Origin: DATFNI01 sp963787205
GTDB taxonomy: Bacteria > Bacteroidota > Rhodothermia > Balneolales > DATFMH01
Reading direction: 5' to 3'
Length of the DNA: 64,000 nt
NCBI GenBank assembly: GCA_963787205.1
Contig: CAWBCD010000015.1
Span: 124,001 to 188,000 of the forward strand
The notes below the pieces were generated by a model that saw nothing but the letters and a program-made list of their open reading frames with translations, was not told the DNA's origin and did no database searches. The position numbers were made by a program, and so were the translations under genes. Shown here in pieces: positions 17,106 to 25,150 of this stretch; the first letter of the stretch is position 1; each line of letters opens with the position of its first letter.

Positions 17106-17954
17106 ATGAAAGCTATCAAATTATCTCTGCAGGTATTATTAATCGGTTTTTTATTCGCTTGCAGCAGTGCCCGTACCACCGTAAAGAGTGATTCATCACA
17201 GGCGGTGCATCAGCTTCTCCAACAGGATGTTATGGCTGTTCTGTGGTACCAGCGTGCGGCGGAATCGAGGGCGCTTTATTATCAGGCGTTCAACGTGGCC
17301 CACGACCGGCTGGAGCAGATTTTAGCAACGGATACAACGGGTCCGAAAAAAGCGGTGGTTGTAGATATTGATGAAACGGTGCTGAACAATAGTCCCTGGC
17401 AGGGGTATTCCATTTTGAAAGATGCTCCATTCCCAACAGGATGGGATCAGTGGATAAAATCTGCCGGGGCCGATGCAACACCCGGTGCGGTCGATTTTCT
17501 CCGTTATGCCGTATCACGCGGAGTGGATGTCTACTACATTAGTAACCGGAAGCAGGATAACCTGGAACCGACTATAAAAAATTTAAAACAGTGGAATTTT
17601 CCGGAAGCGGATGCAAATCACATTCTTTTGAAAACCGGGACCAGTGACAAAACCAAACGTCGACAGCGAGTCGAAGAAACGCATAAGATCGTCTTGTTGA
17701 TGGGGGACAACCTGGGCGATTTTGAACAGTTATTTCAGGGGAAAAGCAGCCGTGAAAGAAATCGACTGGTGGATCAGGATTCGAATCAGTTTGGCAGGCG
17801 TTTTATTATGCTGCCCAATCCGATGTATGGTGAATGGGAGGGAGCCACATACGGATATCAGTACGATAAACCTGCCGGTGTAAAAGCGGAAGATCGTTTA
17901 AATGCCTTGCAATCTTTCGGCAGAAATAGTAACTATCAGTCAGAAAAGAATTAA
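17106..17954 (+). CDS. lipoprotein e(P4)-type acid phosphatase / 5'-nucleotidase
   Basis: 282 residues. Lipobox IGFLFACSS (Cys near residue 19), so it is an outer-membrane or periplasmic lipoprotein. HAD phosphatase domain: VVVDIDETVLNNSPW carries the catalytic Asp pair (about 82 and 84), YYISNRK is motif II, and LLMGDNLGDF is motif IV. Family members strip phosphate from nucleotides to permit nucleoside uptake. It lies 39 bases after the SCO gene and 14 before sufE, so may be in the same transcript. Confidence 0.88.
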   Translation: MKAIKLSLQVLLIGFLFACSSARTTVKSDSSQAVHQLLQQDVMAVLWYQRAAESRALYYQAFNVAHDRLEQILATDTTGPKKAVVVDIDETVLNNSPWQGYSILKDAPFPTGWDQWIKSAGADATPGAVDFLRYAVSRGVDVYYISNRKQDNLEPTIKNLKQWNFPEADANHILLKTGTSDKTKRRQRVEETHKIVLLMGDNLGDFEQLFQGKSSRERNRLVDQDSNQFGRRFIMLPNPMYGEWEGATYGYQYDKPAGVKAEDRLNALQSFGRNSNYQSEKN

Positions 17955-17968
17955 TTGAAGAGATCGTA

Positions 17969-18412
17969 ATGGAAGAGAAAAAAGATATATCGCAGATTCA
18001 GAATCGCATTGTTCGGGAATTCTCCGTATTGAACGACTGGACCGAAAAATATGAATACCTGATTAAGCTGGGGCGCAAGCTGCCGGCTATGGCCGAAGAG
18101 CATAAAAGTGAAGAGAATCTTGTCCGCGGATGCCAGTCGCAGGTTTGGCTGTACGCCGAGGAAAATGGCGATCGCATTCAATTCGAGGCAGACAGCGATG
18201 CTATGATTGTCAAAGGCTTGGCGGCACTGCTGATGAGAGTCTATTCCGGACAGACCCCGGATGCCATCCTTTCCAATCCCCCTGATTTTATCAATGACAT
18301 CGGAATGGAAAACCATCTTTCCCCGACGCGTTCAAACGGATTGGCTTCGATGTGCAAGCAGATCCAGTACTATGCGATGGCCTTCAAGGAAAAACACTCA
18401 CAGGAAGCCTGA
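17969..18412 (+). CDS. sufE: SufE-type cysteine desulfuration protein
   Basis: 147 residues, full length for SufE. The sulfur-accepting Cys lies in LVRGCQSQVWL (about residue 55). ADSDAMIVKGLAALL and LSPTRSNGLASM are further family motifs. It takes persulfide sulfur from a SufS desulfurase and passes it on for Fe-S cluster assembly. Other suf genes are not in the window. An HD-domain gene starts 22 bases later. Confidence 0.9.
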   Translation: MEEKKDISQIQNRIVREFSVLNDWTEKYEYLIKLGRKLPAMAEEHKSEENLVRGCQSQVWLYAEENGDRIQFEADSDAMIVKGLAALLMRVYSGQTPDAILSNPPDFINDIGMENHLSPTRSNGLASMCKQIQYYAMAFKEKHSQEA

Positions 18413-18433
18413 ATCAGTTAGTATCACAATTTT

Positions 18434-18982
18434 ATGATAAACCGCGACGAATCCCGCCAGTTACTCGAACAGTATATTGAAAATGAAAATTTGCGTCATC
18501 ACTGCTACATGGTAGCCCAGGCGATGGAGGCCTATGCAGGTCATTTGAATCATCCGGATGCAGAAATTGAAAAATGGTGGACAGCCGGATTATTGCATGA
18601 TCTGGATTGGGAAAAGTATCCGGATGAGCATCCCAACAAAGCCGTGAATGATATTTTCCCCGGTTATGATCTGCCAGGGGAGGTCATTGAGGCGATTAAA
18701 GCGCACGCCCCCGAGCGAACGGGAAAAGAACCGGAGACAGAGATGGAGAAATATCTTTTTGCATGTGATGAAATCTCCGGTTTCATGAATGCGGTTGCGC
18801 TGATGCGCCCGAATGGTTTTGCAGATATGAAGACGAAATCGGTCACAAAGAAATTAAAAGATCACAGTTTTGCGGCAAATGTCAGCAGGGATGATATCCA
18901 AAAAGGGGCCGAATTCATCGAAAAACCGCTAAATGAGCATATCCTTTTTTTAATTGGGGTCTTTAAAGAAGAGAACAATTAA
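18434..18982 (+). CDS. HD-domain metal-dependent hydrolase
   Basis: 182 residues. His-Asp motif in WWTAGLLHDLDWEKYPDEHP (about residues 53-60), first His in LRHHCYMVAQAM, and a later KAHAPER. Typical of small HDIG phosphohydrolases; the substrate is unknown. Its stop lies within the left arm of an AT-rich terminator. Confidence 0.82.
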   Translation: MINRDESRQLLEQYIENENLRHHCYMVAQAMEAYAGHLNHPDAEIEKWWTAGLLHDLDWEKYPDEHPNKAVNDIFPGYDLPGEVIEAIKAHAPERTGKEPETEMEKYLFACDEISGFMNAVALMRPNGFADMKTKSVTKKLKDHSFAANVSRDDIQKGAEFIEKPLNEHILFLIGVFKEENN

Positions 18983-19002
18983 AAAATTGGCTTTTTTAAT
19001 TG
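18976..19002 (+). terminator. intrinsic terminator after HD gene
   Basis: Perfect 11-bp stem CAATTAAAAAA / TTTTTTAATTG with a five-base loop, overlapping the stop codon. AT-rich with the T run within the right arm, so it may terminate in both directions. Confidence 0.6.
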
Positions 19003-19473
19003 TTATTATTTAACGTTGAACTAAGTTAATCGGAAATAGGTGTGACCGATTACAAAGAAGATTTTTACTAAAAAAAAACCCTCATCTAATCAAAGATGAG
19101 GGCTAATCCGGTTAATTCCGGTATACATTGGTGTGTGTCGTAGTGCACAAAAGGAAAGTTCGTTGTGCATAGTTATATACGTGTTAAACGGTCTGTTTGT
19201 TGCATACGGAGTGAAAATTTTAAGTAACTCATAAAAATTTAATCGTTTGCAATGCACAGGCTTAAAAGGCATTGAGGGTGTATTCCGACTAAATTCGGAG
19301 TTAGACTTTTCTAAGCTTCTGAATTATATAGATATTGTCCTATCCCGCCCGGTCTTCTCAAATACATAGTTTAATTCCTCGTCCCAAAACTATTATATTC
19401 ACCAAGCCAGTAATGGTTCATCATCTTTGGCTGATAACCGGTTAGGTTTCACTTGGTTTAAAGAGTATTTGTT
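18983..19473. other. intergenic region, possible minus-strand small RNA
   Basis: 490 bases without a convincing gene on either strand. Because a clear minus-strand terminator (19079-19102) lies here and no minus-strand protein gene precedes it, a non-coding transcript from about 19450 down to 19079 is possible. It contains a small hairpin (TCCGACTAAATTCGGA, about 19287-19302). I recognise no known RNA family. Confidence 0.35.
19079..19102 (-). terminator. orphan intrinsic terminator on minus strand
   Basis: Perfect 9-bp stem CCCTCATCT / AGATGAGGG with a six-base loop; on the minus strand followed by nine T residues (19070-19078). Well formed, but there is no minus-strand coding gene within the preceding several kilobases. 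Confidence 0.75.
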
Positions 19474-20841
19474 TTGAAAAATGTCATTCGCATAGCCTCC
19501 GGACAAGGATTTTGGGGAGATCTGCCGAGAGCTCCTATTGATCAGGTAAGAAATGGGAAGATAGATTACCTGGTTATGGATTATCTCGCAGAGGTCACCA
19601 TGTCGATTCTCCAGAAGCAGAAGATGCGCAACCCGGAATACGGTTATGCAAGAGATTTTGTGGACGTTGTCGCTGAGGTCCTGCCCGACATTTCCCGGCG
19701 TGGCATTCGTATTATCAGCAATGCCGGTGGCGTTAATCCCATCGCATGCAAGGATGCTATTTTCAGAATAGCCGGTGAGCGGGGATTCACCAATCTGAAA
19801 ATTGCAGTGATTGACGGGGATGATATCCTCGGCCAAATCAAGGAACTCATTGATGCCGGTCATGAACTGCGGAATATGGATGATAACCGACCCATAAAGG
19901 AAGTGTCGGACCAGCTGCTGAGTGCCAATGTATATTTTGGCGCCCAACCCGTAGTCGATGCACTCAAAGCAGGTGCAGATATTGTCATAACGGGCCGGGT
20001 TACCGATACGGGCTTGACACTTGCGCCCATGATCCATGAATTCGGGTGGGATGAAAAAGATTTCGACCGGATGGCGGCGGGCACGATTGCCGGTCATATC
20101 ATCGAGTGTGGGGCCCAGTGTACCGGGGGCAACTTTACCGACTGGGAGACAGTGCCGGACATCGGGAACATCGGTTTTCCGATCATCGAAGCCTATCCGG
20201 ATGCGCACTTTGTGGTGACCAAACACCAGAATACGGGGGGACTTGTTTCGCTGATGACGGTTAAGGAACAGCTCGTCTATGAAATTGGGGATCCGACCGA
20301 ATATATAACACCCGACTGCGTTGCTGATTTTACCAGTATCCGTCTGGATGAAGAAGGCAAAGATCGCGTCAGGGTGTCGGGAATCAAAGGCAGATCCGCC
20401 ACGGAGTTTTACAAGGTGTCAGCCAGCTACAACGACGGGTATAAACTTTCATCAACGTTGGTTTACTCCTGGCCGAAGGCTCTGTTAAAGGCACAGAAAG
20501 CCGGTGATATCCTGCGGAAACGCAGTAACGATCTGGGATTGGAAATCGATGAATTCCGGACAGAGTATGTCGGGGTTAATGGATGCAACGAAGTCCCGGC
20601 TGATTCGGTTTCAGAGACGGACGACCTCAATGAAGTGCAGCTTCGGATAAGCGTGTCCGGGCAAAACCGAAATGACATTGATCGTTTTGGGAAAGAGGTC
20701 GCCCCATTGATATTAACGGGACCCGGGGGGGTAACCGGATTTGCCGGCGGACGACCCAAGGCCAGTGAAATTGTGGCATTCTGGCCGGCGTTAATCAAAA
20801 AAGAAGCATGCACCCCGGGTTTGCAGATTTTCTCATTATGA
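19474..20841 (+). CDS. AtuA-like (DUF1446, acyclic terpene utilisation) family protein
   Basis: 455 residues from a TTG start (no ATG nearby). N-terminal RIASGQGFWGDLPRAP, then IDYLVMDYLAEVTMSIL and GADIVITGRVTDTGL, all typical of the AtuA/DUF1446 family. AtuA of Pseudomonas belongs to a citronellol/geraniol degradation cluster, though most homologues occur outside such pathways and the enzymatic role is unclear. The C-terminal part contains TGPGGVTGFAGGRPK. An FAD amine-oxidase-like gene follows after 57 bases. Confidence 0.82.
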   Translation: MKNVIRIASGQGFWGDLPRAPIDQVRNGKIDYLVMDYLAEVTMSILQKQKMRNPEYGYARDFVDVVAEVLPDISRRGIRIISNAGGVNPIACKDAIFRIAGERGFTNLKIAVIDGDDILGQIKELIDAGHELRNMDDNRPIKEVSDQLLSANVYFGAQPVVDALKAGADIVITGRVTDTGLTLAPMIHEFGWDEKDFDRMAAGTIAGHIIECGAQCTGGNFTDWETVPDIGNIGFPIIEAYPDAHFVVTKHQNTGGLVSLMTVKEQLVYEIGDPTEYITPDCVADFTSIRLDEEGKDRVRVSGIKGRSATEFYKVSASYNDGYKLSSTLVYSWPKALLKAQKAGDILRKRSNDLGLEIDEFRTEYVGVNGCNEVPADSVSETDDLNEVQLRISVSGQNRNDIDRFGKEVAPLILTGPGGVTGFAGGRPKASEIVAFWPALIKKEACTPGLQIFSL

Positions 20842-20898
20842 TATTTCGAATAGTGTGTATATTCACTCGTAAATTTTTAATTGCAGATTAAGGCTATT

Positions 20899-21939
20899 AT
20901 GGACATAGGTATTATTGGAGCTGGACTTTCGGGGCTGGTAGCAGCCAAAATGTTATCTGAAGGTGGACATTCGGTCAGAGTGTACGAGAGGGAAGAATCG
21001 GTTGGCGGCCGGTTGGCTTCCATGAAGGCCGGGAGCAACAGCGACCTCATTGTCGATCACCGGGAGTCTTGTTTTGCCGCGCATGATCCTGAATTCAAAA
21101 AATTTGTCGATGAATTGACGGATAAAGATATACTTGGTATCTGGGATGATCATTTCCCGTTTTATAATGGTGAAGAGTTTGAAGGACGTTATCCGGCCAG
21201 GGAAGATGAAGATTATTATTATGCGACAGCCGGTATGAATCAGATCGGCAAATATTTAAGCCGCTGGGTGGATGTCGCTGAAAATGAAAGAGTTGGTGGC
21301 TTCACATTTATCGGTAGGGATCGCCACATAAAGAAGCCCTGGATGCTCAATTTAACCAGTTCCGATGTCTACGAGCTCGATGCTGTTATCGTTGCAACTC
21401 CTGCACCTCAGGCATATGGTCTGATCAACAGCAGCCAGGATGAAACCGATATTAAGAAACTGATTACCGATCTGGAGTACATAAAATATAACAGTTGTTT
21501 TTCCATGGTTTTGGTTTATGAAGGAGCCAAACAGCCTGACTGGAAAGCCATCGAATGTACTTCGGCCGAGGTCGACTGGATCATTAATGAATCATCCAAA
21601 AGGGATACGGGTGACAATTTGGTCGTTGTCATTCATTCTTCCCACGAATACTATGTCTCCCACCATGCTCAGAAACAACAGGAAACAATCAGGCAGTTAT
21701 TAAATGCTGCTGCAAAGATCGCGGGCGACTGGATCAGCAAACCGGACTGGACGCATATCCATCACTGGAAGTATCGTCAGCCGATCAATCCCCTTGAGAA
21801 ACCTTTTCTTGAAATAGATCGCACCGATGGAACGTTAGCATTGATCGGTGATTATTATAATGGTAAAACCATTGAAGCCGCTTATTTGTCCGGTACTGCA
21901 TTGGCGAGACACTGGCTGGAGCGGTTTCCTATGAAATAA
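20899..21939 (+). CDS. FAD-dependent amine oxidase/renalase-like oxidoreductase
   Basis: 346 residues from ATG 20899; a TTG at 20881 is in frame, but the ATG places the dinucleotide fold at the very start. GIIGAGLSGLVAAKML is the Rossmann FAD-binding loop, VYEREESVGGRLAS the second FAD motif, and a C-terminal ALIGDYYNGKTIEAAYLSG completes the FAD site. The proportions resemble renalase-type flavoproteins. Substrate is unknown. It precedes the ABC exporter half by eight bases, suggesting one transcript. Confidence 0.82.
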   Translation: MDIGIIGAGLSGLVAAKMLSEGGHSVRVYEREESVGGRLASMKAGSNSDLIVDHRESCFAAHDPEFKKFVDELTDKDILGIWDDHFPFYNGEEFEGRYPAREDEDYYYATAGMNQIGKYLSRWVDVAENERVGGFTFIGRDRHIKKPWMLNLTSSDVYELDAVIVATPAPQAYGLINSSQDETDIKKLITDLEYIKYNSCFSMVLVYEGAKQPDWKAIECTSAEVDWIINESSKRDTGDNLVVVIHSSHEYYVSHHAQKQQETIRQLLNAAAKIAGDWISKPDWTHIHHWKYRQPINPLEKPFLEIDRTDGTLALIGDYYNGKTIEAAYLSGTALARHWLERFPMK

Positions 21940-21947
21940 CCTTTTCC

Positions 21948-23747
21948 GTGCGCGACCTTTTTAAACTCAACAGATACTTCAAAAAATACAAGGGTACAGT
22001 TATTCTCGGGGCATTATTCCTGATCCTCGGGAATTGCTTCCTCGTGGGGATACCCATTCTGATTCGTGAGGCGATCAATCATGTCGAAAGGATTGTTCAG
22101 CAGCAGGGAACGGTGTTCAATGGGTTGATCGACGTGTTGTCTCATCACAACCTTGGATGGGATCTCACGAGAACCGCGCTCTGGCTGGTAGGCGCTGTTG
22201 TGATGTATGCCCTGCTTTTATTTGCAACCCGCCAAACCCTTATCGTGGCATCACGCAGAATAGAATACGACATCCGTAATGAAGTTTTTGAGCATCTGTT
22301 AAAGTTACCCCAAAGTTTTTTCAGCAGCTGGAACTCAGGTGACATATTCGTACGGGCAACCGAGGATATAAGTCGGGTAAGAGATTACTTTGGTCCTGGC
22401 GTGATGTATACGATTAACACGGTGAGTCGTGCGGGTATCATCATAACGATTATGGTCATCGTAAACGCGCAACTCACATTCTGGGCTCTTCTGCCGCTGC
22501 CTGTTTTGACCATCCTTGCCTATAAGTTAAGCGGGTACATAAATGAGCGATCGAATATCATACAGCAACAATATTCAAAGATAGCCAGCCGGGCGCAGGA
22601 AACCTTCTCAAGTATGCGGCTGATCAAGTCGTATGTTCGTGAGGATCATCAACAGAAGCTGTTTGAAAGAGAAAGTGAAGAATTCCGATCCCAAAAGCTA
22701 AAGCTGGCATTTGTTGAGTCGATATTTTTCCCGCTGCTTAATTTGCTGATCGGCCTTTCTGTGGTTTTGGTAGTTTGGAAGGGTGGCATCATGGTGATAG
22801 ACAAGAAAATCCTGGTTGGGAACATTGCAGAATTCTTGATCTATGTTGCCTACCTTACATGGCCGGTAGCATCTTTGGGATACACACTGAACCTTCTGCA
22901 GAGGTCGGCTGCGTCGAATACGAGGATTCAGGAATTATTGAGAATACCGACAGAAATTGAAGACGATGAGAGCACGGATCACTCGATAACAGATTTAAAA
23001 GGTGCCATCGAATTCAGAGATGTTCATTTTAAGTATTTATCCAACAAATACGAAACCCTGAAGGGGATCAGCTTTCGGGTTGAACCGGGTCAGCATGTGG
23101 CTTTTGTCGGTCGCACAGGTTCCGGTAAATCAACACTTGTAGAATTGATTCCTCGTTTGTACAATGCAGGGTCGGGAGAGATACTAATCGATAACCATCC
23201 GATCAGTCGTATCCCATTGAAAGTATTGCGTGATCATATAGGTTTTGTACCTCAGGAAACTTTTTTGTTTTCAGATACGATTGCTGAAAACGTTGCGTTT
23301 GGTGTAAAGAATGCGACTCAGGAACAGATCGAAAAGGCGGCAGAAAAAGCACAAATACTGGAAAATATTTTGGAATTTGAAAAAAAATTCGAGACCATAT
23401 TAGGAGAACGTGGAATTACACTTTCCGGGGGACAAAAACAGAGAACGAGTATTGCACGTGCGCTTATTAAAAATCCGGATATTCTCATCTTTGATGACTC
23501 ATTGAATGCGGTGGACACTAAGACTGAAGACGCTATTTTGGATCATTTGAATAATGAGATGAGGGGTAAGGCAACGATAATGATCAGCCACAGAATCTCT
23601 ACTATCAGACACGCAGATGTTATTTATGTATTAAAGGACGGACAAATTGTTGAATCCGGAAACCATCAGACCCTGTTGGAAAGGGATGGATTTTATGCAG
23701 ATATGTTCCATAAACAACAACTGGAACAAGAATTAGAACAAATATAA
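21948..23747 (+). CDS. ABC exporter half-transporter with degenerate Walker B
   Basis: 599 residues from a GTG start. Six-helix membrane domain (about 1-310), then an ATPase domain: Walker A GRTGSGKST (about 387-395), canonical signature LSGGQKQR, and Walker B ILIFDDSLNAVD in which the usual catalytic Glu is Asp. This matches the degenerate-site subunit of heterodimeric exporters such as TM287/288 or LmrCD. The partner at 25131 has the reciprocal change. Such pumps export lipids or drugs. Confidence 0.88.
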   Translation: MRDLFKLNRYFKKYKGTVILGALFLILGNCFLVGIPILIREAINHVERIVQQQGTVFNGLIDVLSHHNLGWDLTRTALWLVGAVVMYALLLFATRQTLIVASRRIEYDIRNEVFEHLLKLPQSFFSSWNSGDIFVRATEDISRVRDYFGPGVMYTINTVSRAGIIITIMVIVNAQLTFWALLPLPVLTILAYKLSGYINERSNIIQQQYSKIASRAQETFSSMRLIKSYVREDHQQKLFERESEEFRSQKLKLAFVESIFFPLLNLLIGLSVVLVVWKGGIMVIDKKILVGNIAEFLIYVAYLTWPVASLGYTLNLLQRSAASNTRIQELLRIPTEIEDDESTDHSITDLKGAIEFRDVHFKYLSNKYETLKGISFRVEPGQHVAFVGRTGSGKSTLVELIPRLYNAGSGEILIDNHPISRIPLKVLRDHIGFVPQETFLFSDTIAENVAFGVKNATQEQIEKAAEKAQILENILEFEKKFETILGERGITLSGGQKQRTSIARALIKNPDILIFDDSLNAVDTKTEDAILDHLNNEMRGKATIMISHRISTIRHADVIYVLKDGQIVESGNHQTLLERDGFYADMFHKQQLEQELEQI

Positions 23748-23827
23748 CTCATCAAACGTTAACCCAACATATAACAAACGCCTTCATCGGTTTGACCGCC
23801 GGGGAAGCAAATGATAAGGAGTAACCT

Positions 23828-25150
23828 ATGATTTTAGTGCCACTTGGTATATCGTCAGCTACACCAACGGTACATCGAAGTATGCCATCGGTAGCCCTCT
23901 GGAGGGAAGGCCAGGTATTTTTATTCGACTGTGGCGAGAATACCCAAGCCCGAATGCTACAGGCAGGGATGAAGCGATCAAAGATTGACTACATTTTTAT
24001 TTCACATCTGGACGGCGATCATATTTTTGGTTTGCCCGGGATGCTATCCACATTTCATATCCAAAGAAGGGATAAAGCCCTGACCATTATTGGCCCGAAA
24101 GGGATCAAGGATTATGTCGAATTTAATCTGAAACTGGCGAATGTGGACCTGGATTTCCCGATTGAATTTGTGGAATTGGAAGAAGGGTTTGAGCATGAGA
24201 TAGTGGTCGATGATGAAGAATTCACGGTCGCAGCCCGTCCGCTCGAGCATACCCGTTTTTGTATCGGTTACCGTCTGGAAGAAAAGTCTAAACCGGGTAA
24301 AGTAGATGCCGGCAAGGCAACCTCGTTGGGTATCACTGATGATGATCAGTTCAAGGAGCTCAAAAAAGGCAATGATGTTGAGTTGGCCGACGGCACCGTC
24401 GTTAAATCAACCGATATCGTTGGAGAACCTCGTGAAGGTAATGCATTTGCTTACATCACCGACACAGTGTACAATGCAAATGCTCTGGAGCTGGCGCGTA
24501 ATGTCAATCTGCTCTATCACGAAGCCACCTTTGGAAGTGATCTCAAGGATAAAGCAGATGAGACTAAACATTCAACAGCAGAAGATGCTGCTCAACTGGC
24601 GGCAGATGCCAACGCAAAGCTGTTGGTAATCGGGCACTTCTCGGGACGCTATACCAATCCTTTTGTCCTGATGAAAGAGGCCCGGAGGATATTCCCAGAG
24701 ACGTGGATTGCCAATGAGTTGCGGCCGATCATGACCGATCTCAAACATGAGAAGGACATCATCCAGCCACGAATTCAGGTTCATGTCCCCGGACAGAAGA
24801 ACAGGAGGCCACCCCAGAGGTCATCATCCTACAAGTCTTCTAATAAGCCGCGCAAGGCACGTATAAGTAAACACCGCAACAAACCGGTAGCTACAAGCCG
24901 AGGTAAAAATTTAAGTGATTATTACAGAGGAGACCGGGACCGGGATCATGACCGTGACCGTGACCGTGATCGCGATCGCGATCGGGGACCACGTTACCCG
25001 GATCGTGGCCGTGATAACCGGAATGAACGAAATGATCATAATAAACGTAATAATCGCGACGACAGGGATAGAAATAAACGGGATGACAAGCCACCTCGTT
25101 ACAAGCCCATAACACCTCGTACACCGTTCGATGACTTCAACCGGTTCTAA
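23828..25150 (+). CDS. RNase Z-like protein with altered metal motif and Arg/Asp-rich tail
   Basis: 440 residues; classic RNase Z is about 310. Metallo-beta-lactamase fold: the first metal motif reads SHLDGDHIFGLPG (residues 59-71), with Asp62 in place of the second His of HxHxDH. Other motifs are intact: the His in PLEHTRF, ITDTVYN, TKHSTAEDAAQLA and VIGHFSGRY. The family matures tRNA 3' ends. Residues from about 320 are a basic linker, and about 365-425 are repeats of Arg-Asp with some His, Asn and Lys. Start follows AAGGAG. The last 20 bases overlap the next ABC gene. Confidence 0.82.
   Translation: MILVPLGISSATPTVHRSMPSVALWREGQVFLFDCGENTQARMLQAGMKRSKIDYIFISHLDGDHIFGLPGMLSTFHIQRRDKALTIIGPKGIKDYVEFNLKLANVDLDFPIEFVELEEGFEHEIVVDDEEFTVAARPLEHTRFCIGYRLEEKSKPGKVDAGKATSLGITDDDQFKELKKGNDVELADGTVVKSTDIVGEPREGNAFAYITDTVYNANALELARNVNLLYHEATFGSDLKDKADETKHSTAEDAAQLAADANAKLLVIGHFSGRYTNPFVLMKEARRIFPETWIANELRPIMTDLKHEKDIIQPRIQVHVPGQKNRRPPQRSSSYKSSNKPRKARISKHRNKPVATSRGKNLSDYYRGDRDRDHDRDRDRDRDRDRGPRYPDRGRDNRNERNDHNKRNNRDDRDRNKRDDKPPRYKPITPRTPFDDFNRF

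Noticed and set aside
19399..20226. Minus-strand 275-codon frame
   Set aside because: Antisense to the AtuA-like gene, which has clear family motifs.
24915..25112. Possible CRISPR-like array in the repetitive GACCGTGACCGTG run
   Set aside because: Repeats are contiguous codon-level units without spacers; it encodes the Arg/Asp tail.
24891..25124. Minus-strand frame rich in Gly/His/Asp
   Set aside because: It is the reverse of the Arg/Asp-rich RNase Z tail, an artefact of the DNA repeat.
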